Source: Chromohalobacter israelensis (GTDB lineage Bacteria; Pseudomonadota; Gammaproteobacteria; Pseudomonadales; Halomonadaceae). Taken from it: DNA of 64,000 nt. Position numbers and translations under genes: made by a program. How positions within the stretch are numbered: the stretch's first letter is position 1; each line of letters begins with the position of its first letter. This document shows, in pieces, positions 11,100 through 18,975 of this stretch. The stretch covers positions 310,001 through 374,000 of the forward strand of contig JQNW01000001.1 of assembly GCA_000761475.1 (NCBI GenBank). The letters are read 5' to 3'. The notes beneath the pieces are model-generated. The model was not told the origin of the DNA and searched no databases. It worked only from the letters and a program-made list of their open reading frames with translations.

Positions 11100-11104
11100 G
11101 TCGG

Positions 11105-11137
11105 GCAGCGCTGCCTGTCTTGGGCGGGCAGCGCTGC
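11105..11137 (+). terminator. Hairpin after the RND operon
   Basis: The palindrome GCAGCGCTGC occurs twice (11105-11114 and 11128-11137). With one flanking base the copies pair as an 11-bp stem around an 11-base loop, starting six bases after the RND stop. No strong T run follows, so this is a probable rather than certain terminator. Confidence 0.55.
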
Positions 11138-11188
11138 ATCATCTTCCACCTTGGATGACTAGTCGCGACGCGATGAGTGCGCTAGGCT

Positions 11189-11212
11189 GAATTCAAACGC
11201 TCGTTAGAATTC
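11189..11212. promoter_or_regulatory. Palindromic operator upstream of fadE (PsrA-like)
   Basis: Two GAATTC arms (11189-11194 and 11207-11212) flank a core AAC-N4-GTT, forming a 24-bp near-perfect palindrome that ends 17 bases before the fadE start codon. The inner CAAAC-N4-GTTAG part is close to the CAAAC-N4-GTTTG motif described for PsrA, a TetR-family fatty-acid sensor in pseudomonads. The position suggests repression of fadE in the absence of fatty acids. The regulator itself is not in the window. Confidence 0.5.
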
Positions 11213-11229
11213 ATTCAGGGAGAGTCCGC

Positions 11230-13677
11230 ATGTTGGAACTACTGCTCATCATCGTGGCACTGGCAGGCCTCGTGTGGGTCATGCGTCGCGAGGCGGGCGC
11301 CTTGCCGGCGCTCGGGGTGCTGGCGGTCCTCGGCCTCATCGGCGTCGTCTTCGGCGCGGTGACGGCCGGCATCCTGCTGTGGCTGGGCGCCGCCGCCGTC
11401 GCGGCATGCGGATTGCCCACGCTACGTCGCCGCTGGCTGACCCCGCGGCTGTTCGCCGCGTTCGACAAGGCCGCCCCCAAGGTCTCGGAAACCGAGCGCA
11501 CCGCGCTGGAAGCCGGTAGCGTGGCCTGGGATGGCGAGTTGTTCTCGGGCCGTCCGCAGTGGCAACGTCTGCTGGACTTTCGCAACGCCGGCCTGAGCGA
11601 GGAAGAACGTGCCTTCGTCGATCACCAGTGCTCGGTGGCCGCCGGCATGTGCAACGCCTGGGAGATCGCCCGCGAGCGCGCCGACCTGCCCCCCGAGCTG
11701 TGGGAATACCTCAAGCGCGAGGGATTCTTCGGCATGATCATTCCCAAGCGTTACGGCGGGCTGGAATTCTCCGCCAAGGCCCAGTCGGCCGTGCTGCAGA
11801 AGCTGGCGGTCAACGAAACGCTGATGGTCACGGTGGGCGTACCCAATTCGCTGGGGCCGGGCGAGCTGTTGCTCAAGTACGGGACCGAGGAACAGAAGAA
11901 TCATTACCTGCCGCGCCTGGCGGACGGCCGCGAGATTCCCTGCTTCGGGCTGACCGGGCCTCGGGCGGGAAGCGACGCCACCTCGCTGCCGGATGTCGGT
12001 ATCGTCTGCCGGGGGCAACACAATGGCCAGGAGGTCCTGGGGCTCAAGCTCACCTTCGAGAAGCGCTGGATCACCCTGGCTCCCATCGCCACCGTGGTGG
12101 GTCTGGCGTTTCGCATGTTCGACCCCGACGGCCTGCTCGGCGATACCTCGGACCTCGGCATCACCTGCGCGCTGATTCCGCGCGACACCCCGGGGATGGA
12201 TATCGGCCGCCGCCATCATCCCATCGGCAGCCCCTTCATGAACGGGCCGATTCGCGGCAAGGACGTGTTCATCCCCCTGGAGTGGATCATCGGCGGGCCC
12301 GACATGGCGGGTCAGGGCTGGCGCATGCTCGTCGAATGCCTCTCCGTGGGACGCTGCATCACCCTGCCTTCCGGGGCCTCGGGCATCGGCCGCTATGCCG
12401 TGGGCTGGGCCGGCGGTTTCACCCGTATCCGCCGCCAGTTCAACCTCCCCGTCGCCGACATGGAAGGCGTGCAGGAGCCCCTGGCACGCATCGCCGCCCA
12501 CGCCTATATCGCCCAGGCGGCCGTCATGCAGACCGCCAATACCATCGATCACGGCGTCAAGCCGGCGGTTCCCTCGGCGATTCTCAAGAGCCAGTTGACC
12601 GAATTCCAGCGCAGCATGCTGGCCGACGCCATGGACGTGCACGGCGGCCGCACGGTGACGCTGGGTCCGCGCAACTATCTGGGCATCGCCTACTCCGCCA
12701 ACCCGGTCTCGATCACCGTGGAAGGCGCCAACATCATGACCCGCAACCTGATGATCTTCGGCCAGGGGGCGATACGCTGCCATCCCTATGTACTCGATGA
12801 GCTGGCCGCCAAGGACGACAATGATCTCGCCGCTTTCGACAAGGCCATTTTCGGACACGCAGGCATGGTGTTCGGCAATGCCACACGGGCCTTCACGCAA
12901 GGCCTGGGAATCGGCAAGTCCAGGGTCCCCTTCGACGAGGTCGCCGCGCCTTACGCCCAGGAAGTCTCGCGCCTGGCGTCGGCATTCGGGCTGTGCGCCG
13001 ATGCCGCCATGGCCAGCCTCGGCTCGGGGCTGAAGAAACGGGAAATGCTCTCGGCGCGCCTGGGCGACGTGCTCTCGAACTTGTATCTGGCCTCGATGCT
13101 GATCAAGCAATGGCATGAGTCGGAGAGCGTCGAGCACGAAGCAGCATTGATGCATTACAGCTGCCGCACCCTGCTCTATCGTGCCGAACAGGCCTTCACG
13201 GAACTCTTCGACAACCTGCCCAACCGCGCGCTGGCGATGACGCTCTCCGCCGTCGCGCTACCGCTGGGGCGTCGCTGGCACAAGCCACAGGACCGGTTCA
13301 CCCGCGACATCGCACGGGCCATTTCCACCGACAGCGCCTTGCGCCACAAGTTGACCGCCGATACCTGGAACACCCAGGAAGCCGGCCAACGCGACAATCC
13401 GCTGGCTCGCTACAATACCCTGCTCGCCGACAGCGAACGTGCCGAACCGCTCTACCGGCGCATTGCCAAGGCCTACAGCCAGGGAGAACTGCCCGCCGAG
13501 GCCCTGCATCCCGAACAGCGTGTCGAGGCGGCCTGGGAGGCCGGCCTGATCGAGGAAGACGACGCCATCTTCATGCGGCGCTTCGAGCGCGAGGTACTGG
13601 ACATGCTCAGCGTCGACGACTTCGCCTTCGACGCCTTCGCCACCGACAAGGACCGTGTGGTCTGGCACACGACATAG
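11230..13677 (+). CDS. fadE: Acyl-CoA dehydrogenase FadE
   Basis: First oxidative step of fatty-acid beta-oxidation: FAD-dependent desaturation of acyl-CoA to trans-2-enoyl-CoA. The 815-residue length matches the large FadE type (E. coli 814), not the short 380-residue acyl-CoA dehydrogenases. It has a hydrophobic N-terminus with two predicted membrane helices (about residues 2-18 and 25-60), the acyl-CoA dehydrogenase core (GYGGLEFS-type FAD/substrate blocks, LTGPRAGSDA) and the FadE-specific C-terminal extension. A GGGAGAG ribosome site precedes the ATG. It is monocistronic: an operator and hairpin upstream, a terminator downstream. fadD lies 47 kb away in the same window. Confidence 0.95.
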   Translation: MLELLLIIVALAGLVWVMRREAGALPALGVLAVLGLIGVVFGAVTAGILLWLGAAAVAACGLPTLRRRWLTPRLFAAFDKAAPKVSETERTALEAGSVAWDGELFSGRPQWQRLLDFRNAGLSEEERAFVDHQCSVAAGMCNAWEIARERADLPPELWEYLKREGFFGMIIPKRYGGLEFSAKAQSAVLQKLAVNETLMVTVGVPNSLGPGELLLKYGTEEQKNHYLPRLADGREIPCFGLTGPRAGSDATSLPDVGIVCRGQHNGQEVLGLKLTFEKRWITLAPIATVVGLAFRMFDPDGLLGDTSDLGITCALIPRDTPGMDIGRRHHPIGSPFMNGPIRGKDVFIPLEWIIGGPDMAGQGWRMLVECLSVGRCITLPSGASGIGRYAVGWAGGFTRIRRQFNLPVADMEGVQEPLARIAAHAYIAQAAVMQTANTIDHGVKPAVPSAILKSQLTEFQRSMLADAMDVHGGRTVTLGPRNYLGIAYSANPVSITVEGANIMTRNLMIFGQGAIRCHPYVLDELAAKDDNDLAAFDKAIFGHAGMVFGNATRAFTQGLGIGKSRVPFDEVAAPYAQEVSRLASAFGLCADAAMASLGSGLKKREMLSARLGDVLSNLYLASMLIKQWHESESVEHEAALMHYSCRTLLYRAEQAFTELFDNLPNRALAMTLSAVALPLGRRWHKPQDRFTRDIARAISTDSALRHKLTADTWNTQEAGQRDNPLARYNTLLADSERAEPLYRRIAKAYSQGELPAEALHPEQRVEAAWEAGLIEEDDAIFMRRFEREVLDMLSVDDFAFDAFATDKDRVVWHTT

Positions 13678-13687
13678 CATGAAGGGC

Positions 13688-13720
13688 GCGCGACCGCACC
13701 TCGATGAGGCACGGTCGCGC
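13688..13720. terminator. Bidirectional hairpin between fadE and rlpA-like gene
   Basis: The stem GCGCGACCG / CGGTCGCGC (13688-13696 with 13712-13720) has a nested CCTC/GAGG stem in its loop. It lies between two convergent genes, so it can end transcription from both sides. No T run is evident. Confidence 0.6.
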
Positions 13721-13730
13721 GGGATGGCTC

Positions 13731-14126
13731 TTACCGCAACGGCGTCACGCGTACCGGCGCCGTGCCGGCCTTGATCATGCCAAGACGCTCGGCTGCACGG
13801 CGCGAAAGGTCGATGACTCGACCCTCGGTAAAGGGACCTCGGTCGTTGATGCGTACCGTCACTTGCCGGCCGTTATCCAAGTTGGCAACACGCACACGGG
13901 TATCGAACGGCAACCGTCGATGCGCGGCGGTCAATGCCTGGGCATCGTATGGCTCGCCGCTGGCCGTGCGCTGGCCCTGATAGCGATCATGATAATAGCT
14001 GGCCTGACCGCGCTCTGAGGTCGCACCGGCGGACGTTGCGTCACCATCGGTGGCGCATCCCGCCAACGCCACCACGGCAACCGTCCCGCTCACGACCGCC
14101 ATCAGCCGAGATATACGACGCCACAT
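13731..14126 (-). CDS. RlpA-like septal ring lipoprotein
   Basis: Short lipoprotein of 131 residues with a lipobox LAGC (Cys 24) and a double-psi beta-barrel domain with the RlpA signatures TASGEPY, LTAAHRRLPF, VRINDRGPF and VIDLSRRAAERLG. The His and Asp used by RlpA lytic transglycosylases on denuded peptidoglycan are present. It lacks the C-terminal SPOR domain of full-length RlpA, so septal targeting is not assured. Its ATG overlaps the stop of the upstream qor gene by one base (TGATG) and it has no clear ribosome site of its own, so it is probably translated by coupling. Confidence 0.85.
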   Translation of the reverse strand: MWRRISRLMAVVSGTVAVVALAGCATDGDATSAGATSERGQASYYHDRYQGQRTASGEPYDAQALTAAHRRLPFDTRVRVANLDNGRQVTVRINDRGPFTEGRVIDLSRRAAERLGMIKAGTAPVRVTPLR

Positions 14127-15103
14127 CAGGGTAGCAATACCGTCGAGCCGGTCGTCTGACGTCCCGCCAGCGCTTCCTGTGCCTTGGCCGCATCGCGCAG
14201 CGGATAGCGGTTGGCGACATCGATGGTGACCTGGCCGCTGGCGATCACCTCGAAGAGTTCCGCGGCCATGGCCTCGAAACGTTCACGCGTGTCGGCGTAA
14301 CCGTTGAGGCTGGGGCGCGTCACGAACAAGGCGCCCTTCTGATTGAGGATGCCGATGTTGACGCCCTCGACCGGACCGGACGCATTGCCGAAGCTCACCA
14401 TCAGGCCGCGTTTCTGGAGACAGTCCAGCGAGGTTTCCCAAGTGTCCTTGCCCACCGAATCGTAGACCACCGGCACCATTTCACCGCCGGTCAGCTCGCG
14501 AACGCGCTCGACGACGTTCTCGCGGGTATAGTCGATGGTGGCCCAGGCGCCATTGCGCTTGGCCAGCTCGGCCTTTTCCGGCGACCCCACGGTGCCGATC
14601 AGCTTGACGCCGAGTGCCTTGGCCCATTGGCAGGCGATCGAGCCGACGCCGCCCGCCGCCGCATGAAAGAGGATCGTCTCGCCTTCCTTGACCCGATACG
14701 TCTGGCGCAGCAGGTACTGCACCGTCAGCCCCTTGAGCATGGCGGCAGCGGCCGTCTCGTAATCGATGGCGTCGGGCAAGGCGACGACCTTCTCCGCCGG
14801 CAATACATGCTGCTCGGCATAGGCGCCGAGCGGGCCCTGGGCGTAGGCGACGCGATCGCCCGGCGCGAACATGGTGACACCCTCGCCCACGGCGTCGATC
14901 TCACCGGCCCCTTCGGTGCCCAGCCCGGAAGGCAAGCTGGGCGCCGGGTAGAGGCCGGTACGGAAATAGATATCGATGAAATTCAGCCCCACCGCGTGAT
15001 TGCGAACGCGAACCTCGCCCGGGCCGGGTTCGGCGGGCGTCACGTCGACGTACTCCAGTACCTCGGGGCCACCGGTGCGTGCGAATTGGATACGCTTGGC
15101 CAT
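14126..15103 (-). CDS. qorA: NADPH:quinone oxidoreductase (zinc-less MDR family)
   Basis: Cytosolic NADPH-dependent reductase of quinones or other enones, 325 residues, the size of E. coli QorA. The N-terminal substrate domain carries GLNFIDIYFRTGLYP, and the nucleotide-binding motif is AAAGGVGSIACQWAKALG. Catalytic zinc ligands are absent, as expected for the quinone oxidoreductase branch. An AAGGA ribosome site lies eight bases before the ATG. The exact substrate is not shown by the sequence. It forms a two-gene unit with the downstream RlpA-like lipoprotein, but no functional link is evident. Confidence 0.92.
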   Translation of the reverse strand: MAKRIQFARTGGPEVLEYVDVTPAEPGPGEVRVRNHAVGLNFIDIYFRTGLYPAPSLPSGLGTEGAGEIDAVGEGVTMFAPGDRVAYAQGPLGAYAEQHVLPAEKVVALPDAIDYETAAAAMLKGLTVQYLLRQTYRVKEGETILFHAAAGGVGSIACQWAKALGVKLIGTVGSPEKAELAKRNGAWATIDYTRENVVERVRELTGGEMVPVVYDSVGKDTWETSLDCLQKRGLMVSFGNASGPVEGVNIGILNQKGALFVTRPSLNGYADTRERFEAMAAELFEVIASGQVTIDVANRYPLRDAAKAQEALAGRQTTGSTVLLP

Positions 15104-15239
15104 GCATGATTCCTTATGAAGCTAACGGGTTCAGGCCTTCATCCAAGCGCCGAACGTGCGCCGGGTCAAGTCATCCAGACGACGACCTTCGCCCAATGGA
15201 CCGGCCGGCCATGCCGACCGCCGCCACGTGCCCGCGATG

Positions 15240-15812
15240 TCACACTTGCCCGTCGAAGCGCTCCAGCCCCGCCAGGAAGCGCGCCTTGTACGCCTCGAAG
15301 GTCTCGGGTTCACGCTTGAAGGTCTGCACGATGGCCTGGGCGTTAAAACGCAGCGGCTGCGTGAGGTCAGCGGGCTCGACCTTCTCGTGCTCCGAGCTCA
15401 ACCCCAGGCGCACGCCGTCCGGCATGTCCAACCAATGCGCGATGCCGCAATCGCGAAAGAAGGCCTCGCTCGTGGCGTCGTTGGCATGCACACGCAGCGG
15501 AGCCCGCATGGCCATCTCCCGGACCAGCTGCTTTACGTGCGTGTCATCGCCCCCGTCCTCGGGCGCCGACAGCAGCGTCACTTCCATGCCCTGACCTTCG
15601 ATATCCGAGACCAGCAGCATCATGGCGAGGATCCGCTGTCGGTCGTCCGCCAGCGCGAACAGACGCGCCGCGTCCTGCTCGAACAGCACGCCCGAAATCC
15701 CGGTGAAGGTCACCAGCGGCGTCAAACCGGCGTCCTGGCCGTACACGTTGGCGCAAAGCCGGGCGAGACACGCTTCGCGACTCTCTGGATTCTTGACATG
15801 AATGACTTTCAT
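15240..15812 (-). CDS. Protein of unknown function, possibly GNAT-like
   Basis: A 190-residue soluble protein that I do not recognise with confidence. The start at 15812 (MKVIHVKNPES) was chosen because GGAG lies six bases upstream; the frame is open to 15851, but that start lacks a ribosome site. The C-terminal half contains NDATSEAFFRDCGI, resembling the N-A-x-FY-x-x-x-GF end of GNAT acetyltransferases, while the canonical acetyl-CoA loop is not obvious. Composition and codon use match the neighbours. It is divergent from the GDPD gene and upstream of qor on the same strand, separated by 136 bases. Confidence 0.7.
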   Translation of the reverse strand: MKVIHVKNPESREACLARLCANVYGQDAGLTPLVTFTGISGVLFEQDAARLFALADDRQRILAMMLLVSDIEGQGMEVTLLSAPEDGGDDTHVKQLVREMAMRAPLRVHANDATSEAFFRDCGIAHWLDMPDGVRLGLSSEHEKVEPADLTQPLRFNAQAIVQTFKREPETFEAYKARFLAGLERFDGQV

Positions 15813-16138
15813 CGATTGCTCCGCCAGTCGGGGCGCCACCTGCCGGCACAAGCGCCAGGGGCGGGGATGGAAAGTGCGCAGACTACCATACCCCCCTGTG
15901 TCCTCTCATCGTGTCATGGTCATCCGGATGTCAAGAAGACGACCTAGACTGAGCAGGAAGATGCCCGCACAGACGGCCTGTCCAGCACCGTGCGCTGCGA
16001 TGCTATGCTGTCGTTTCGATGCCGCGCCGATCGTGCACGGGACGCGGTGATCGGGCATGGTACGCAAGGCGTAGATAACATTGGCACTTCGTACCCGCTC
16101 GGCGACGTCCATCGGCCATTCGCGAGGTCAGTTCCGAC
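15813..16138. other. Divergent intergenic region without a gene
   Basis: A 326-base gap between the unknown minus-strand gene and the GDPD gene. It must carry promoters for both directions. A TATGCT hexamer at 16004-16009 could be a -10 element for the plus strand, but no convincing -35 partner is seen. Short open frames here have unlikely composition and no ribosome sites. No repeat or RNA fold stands out. Confidence 0.5.
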
Positions 16139-16975
16139 ATGTCAGTTCCCGTTCCCGATGCCACGCCCCGCTCCCGGGCCACCGTGCAATACGAAACGCC
16201 CCGCGCCGCGATACACGGCCCGTCACTCGAGCTGCCACGTGCCATCGCCCACCGCGGCCTTTCCGCACGGGCGCCGGAAAACACCCTGGCGGCGGTGCGT
16301 GCGGCCCATGCGGCCGGCTGTCGCTGGGTGGAACTCGATGTGCAACTGCTCGGCGACGGCACGCCGGTCATCTGGCACGATGCCGGCGTGCGGCGCTGTT
16401 CCAACGGACGTGGCAAATTGCGGCGTCTCGATATCGAACGCGCACGGCAACTGGACGTGGGCAGCTGGTTCAATCCCGATTTCCGTGACGAACGCATGGC
16501 CACGCTCGATGACATGCTGGCGCTGCTCGCGGCCTGCGACATGGGGCTCAACCTCGAGCTCAAGATCAGCTACAAGCACGATCCCGCCGCCCTCGCCGAG
16601 ACGGTCATTCCCCGCGCCCTGGCCGCGCTCCCCCCCTCGCGGCTGCTGGTCTCCTCGTTCGACCGTAACGCCTTGCGCAGCGCACGGCGCCAGGAAGCCG
16701 ATCCGCACCGTCTGCGGCTGGGGCTGCTGTACGACAGGTTGCCAAGGGGCTGGCTAGCGGATGCCGAGGCCCTGCTCGCCAGTAGCGTGCATCTCGACTG
16801 GCGCAAACTGAAGCCCGGCGCCGTCGCCGCCGTTCACGAGGCCGGCCTGCAATTGCTGTGCTACACCGCCAACGACCCCGCCACTTTCCTGCCGTGCTGG
16901 GAATGGGGCGTCGATGCCGTGATCAGCGACGATCCTACCCTGTTCGCCTCGGCGGAGAACCTTGGCATCGTCTAG
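16139..16975 (+). CDS. Glycerophosphodiester phosphodiesterase
   Basis: Hydrolyses glycerophosphodiesters from phospholipid turnover to glycerol-3-phosphate and an alcohol. The 278-residue protein has no signal peptide, like cytosolic UgpQ. GDPD family residues are visible: the catalytic AHRG near residue 38, APENT a few residues later, the metal-binding ELDVQ (about residue 63), a WHD motif (about residue 79) and NLELK in the middle. It stands alone behind a 326-base gap and before the stator genes. The first 30 residues precede the catalytic domain and may be an extension; a later start is possible. Confidence 0.92.
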   Translation: MSVPVPDATPRSRATVQYETPRAAIHGPSLELPRAIAHRGLSARAPENTLAAVRAAHAAGCRWVELDVQLLGDGTPVIWHDAGVRRCSNGRGKLRRLDIERARQLDVGSWFNPDFRDERMATLDDMLALLAACDMGLNLELKISYKHDPAALAETVIPRALAALPPSRLLVSSFDRNALRSARRQEADPHRLRLGLLYDRLPRGWLADAEALLASSVHLDWRKLKPGAVAAVHEAGLQLLCYTANDPATFLPCWEWGVDAVISDDPTLFASAENLGIV

Positions 16976-17107
16976 TCGCTGAAAAGCGCGCAAAGCGCAC
17001 GGCAAATGCACGCTTTGGTCGCGCGAGGCGCGCGTATCATGCGTCATGGAGGCCTTTGGCCAAATCGCTTTACCGCTTTCATGCCGCTCGTGCACCGGAC
17101 AATGCCC

Positions 17108-17938
17108 ATGAACCCGTCGACCCTGATCGGCATCGCCGCCAGCGTATTGCTGCTTGCCACCGTCGTGCTCTTCACCGCGCAAACGCCCAGCAGCTTCTTC
17201 AACTTCCCGGGGCTTGCCATCGTCATCACCGGCACGCTCGCCGCGACCTTCATCAGCTACCCCATGCGCGAGGTGGTCCGCGTCACCCGTCTGGTGGGGC
17301 TGGTCTTTCGGCGCGAGAACAGCCGCATCGACGAGGACATCCAGACGCTGGTCTCCATGGCGCGCCACTGGTTCCGTGGCAACATCCGCGCCATCGAGGC
17401 CGAGCTCGAGGACACGCGCAATCCATTCCTGCGTACCGGCATCTCGCTGGTCATCGCCAACACCCAGGACGACGAGATTCATGACGTCCTGCGCTGGCGC
17501 ATCGCGCGCATGCGGGCGCGGGAGTACGCGGAATCGCAGATCTTTCGCACCATGGCGACCTATGCGCCGGCCTTCGGCATGCTCGGCACCCTCATCGGGC
17601 TGATCAACATGCTCGAAGTCATCAACGGCGGCGACCTGACGGTCATCGGCCCGCGCCTGGCGGTAGCCCTGATGTCGACGTTCTACGGCATCCTGCTCGC
17701 CAACCTGCTGTTCAAGCCCATCGCCGTGAAGCTCGAGCGCCGCACCGAGGAACGTCTCATCGAGATGCACATGGTCATGGAAGGGGTCATGCTGGTCGCC
17801 AAGCGGCGTCTGCCCTCGTTCATCGAAGACACGCTCCACTCCTTCATGGCCGAGCATCAAGACGAGATTCGCGGGCCGACACCGCGCACCGACGCGCCCG
17901 ACGCCGATGCCCGCAAGCAGGAGGAAACGGTGGCATGA
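17108..17938 (+). CDS. MotA/TolQ/ExbB-type stator protein
   Basis: Proton- or sodium-channel subunit of a rotary stator, 276 residues from the start used here; an ATG two codons upstream (17102) is equally possible. Two N-terminal membrane helices (about residues 4-22 and 28-48) are followed by a cytosolic domain and two more helices (about 155-175 and 185-212), the MotA layout. Charged residues in the cytosolic domain (RARE, ERRTEER) fit rotor contact. It overlaps the MotB-like gene by four bases (ATGA). No flagellar gene is nearby, so the pair may serve a flagellar motor encoded elsewhere or another process. Sequence alone does not fix the coupling ion. Confidence 0.85.
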   Translation: MNPSTLIGIAASVLLLATVVLFTAQTPSSFFNFPGLAIVITGTLAATFISYPMREVVRVTRLVGLVFRRENSRIDEDIQTLVSMARHWFRGNIRAIEAELEDTRNPFLRTGISLVIANTQDDEIHDVLRWRIARMRAREYAESQIFRTMATYAPAFGMLGTLIGLINMLEVINGGDLTVIGPRLAVALMSTFYGILLANLLFKPIAVKLERRTEERLIEMHMVMEGVMLVAKRRLPSFIEDTLHSFMAEHQDEIRGPTPRTDAPDADARKQEETVA

Positions 17939-18786
17939 GCCGAGCGAGTCATCGCTACGCCATCGACGCCGGCGACACCCTGCTCGCGCCCGTGCACGCC
18001 TCGAACGACGAGGGGGGCGGCTGGCTGATGAGCTATCTCGACATGCTCACGCTGCTGATCACGCTGTTCGTGCTGCTGCTGGCCTTGACCGGCAACGACG
18101 ACAGCGCCGCCGAAGAGGCACTCGCGTTCCCGGTGCTGGGTGTGCCCACCTTGCAGGCGAGTGCCTGGTCGCCGACCTTCTACGTGCCGCCACGCTCGGA
18201 CAAGCGCTACGTGCCGCCGCGTGACACGACGTTCTATACGCCACCGCCGATGCCGCCGCGCCCGCCACGCATGATCATGGTCAACCCGGCCCCGGCCGAG
18301 GCCCTGGTCGAGAACGCCAAGGCCGCCGCGCGCGAACCGGCCGGCGTGCGGCGCCTGCCGAACACGCTCAAGCCCTTCATCGACGGTGTCGTGGTGACGC
18401 AGAGCGCCCAGGGGCTGAATTTCCGCATCGAGAATCACTTGCTGTTCTCGAGCAGTCAGGCCGACCTCACCGACGAGGGCCGTGCGGTGTTGCGTCAATT
18501 GCTGGATTCGTTGCGCGCCTTCGATGGCGAGATCACCATCGAGGGGCATACCGACAGCCGCCCCATCGCCACGGATCGCTTCCCCTCCAACTGGGAGCTT
18601 TCCACCGCACGCGCCACGGCCGTCCTGCGCTTCCTGGTCGGCGAAGGGCTCGACAGCGAGGCGCTGCGTGCCGTCGGTTACGCCGATACCCGTCCCCTGC
18701 AGAGCAACGACAGCGCCGAGGGACGTGCCGCCAACCGCCGCGTCGAGCTGGTCCTGCACGAACCCGAGCCGTCCGACGCGCCGTAA
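17935..18786 (+). CDS. MotB-like stator protein with OmpA peptidoglycan-binding domain
   Basis: Partner of the preceding MotA-like protein, 283 residues. A single membrane helix (about residues 33-53) holds the essential ion-binding Asp (Asp 36 in SYLDML). A proline-rich linker follows, with YVPPR-type repeats and PPPMPPRPPR (about residues 83-115), which is unusual for MotB. The C-terminal OmpA-like domain has the peptidoglycan-binding signature IEGHTDSRP and ANRRVEL. It would anchor the stator to the cell wall. Both genes form a two-gene operon without chemotaxis or flagellar neighbours; flagellar MotB, MotD or a non-flagellar function are all possible. Confidence 0.85.
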   Translation: MSRASHRYAIDAGDTLLAPVHASNDEGGGWLMSYLDMLTLLITLFVLLLALTGNDDSAAEEALAFPVLGVPTLQASAWSPTFYVPPRSDKRYVPPRDTTFYTPPPMPPRPPRMIMVNPAPAEALVENAKAAAREPAGVRRLPNTLKPFIDGVVVTQSAQGLNFRIENHLLFSSSQADLTDEGRAVLRQLLDSLRAFDGEITIEGHTDSRPIATDRFPSNWELSTARATAVLRFLVGEGLDSEALRAVGYADTRPLQSNDSAEGRAANRRVELVLHEPEPSDAP

Positions 18787-18835
18787 GCCCGTCGAGGCAC
18801 CGCGCCCGCATGACGTTCGCGCGGCGTCTCGATGC

Positions 18836-18844
18836 TGTTAAAGT
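18836..18844 (+). promoter_or_regulatory. Possible extended -10 promoter for nupC
   Basis: TGTTAAAGT has the TGn extension and a -10-like TAAAGT about 130 bases before nupC. The -35 region is poor, as usual for extended -10 promoters. Support is by pattern only. Confidence 0.35.
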
Positions 18845-18975
18845 ACGCACCCTTGGGTCAGGTCGGCAGGGCCGACCCATGCGCGCCGCCCCCCGAAGCG
18901 CTTGCCGCCGAGCGCCGACCTTGCTGTCACGGCCGCACTCGTCCGTCCCTCAAACCCAGCATTCAGGAGCCTTCG

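Noticed and set aside
15906..16112. Short minus-strand open frame in the divergent gap
   Set aside because: No ribosome site, unlikely composition and no recognisable domain; it covers the expected promoter region of the GDPD gene.
17108..18786. Zorya-type anti-phage system
   Set aside because: Only MotA/MotB-like proteins are present. The required ZorC and ZorD/E proteins are not adjacent, and the OmpA domain is the ordinary peptidoglycan-binding type.
18787..18975. Purine riboswitch before nupC
   Set aside because: The leader is GC-rich and lacks the conserved purine aptamer core; only a possible promoter is seen.
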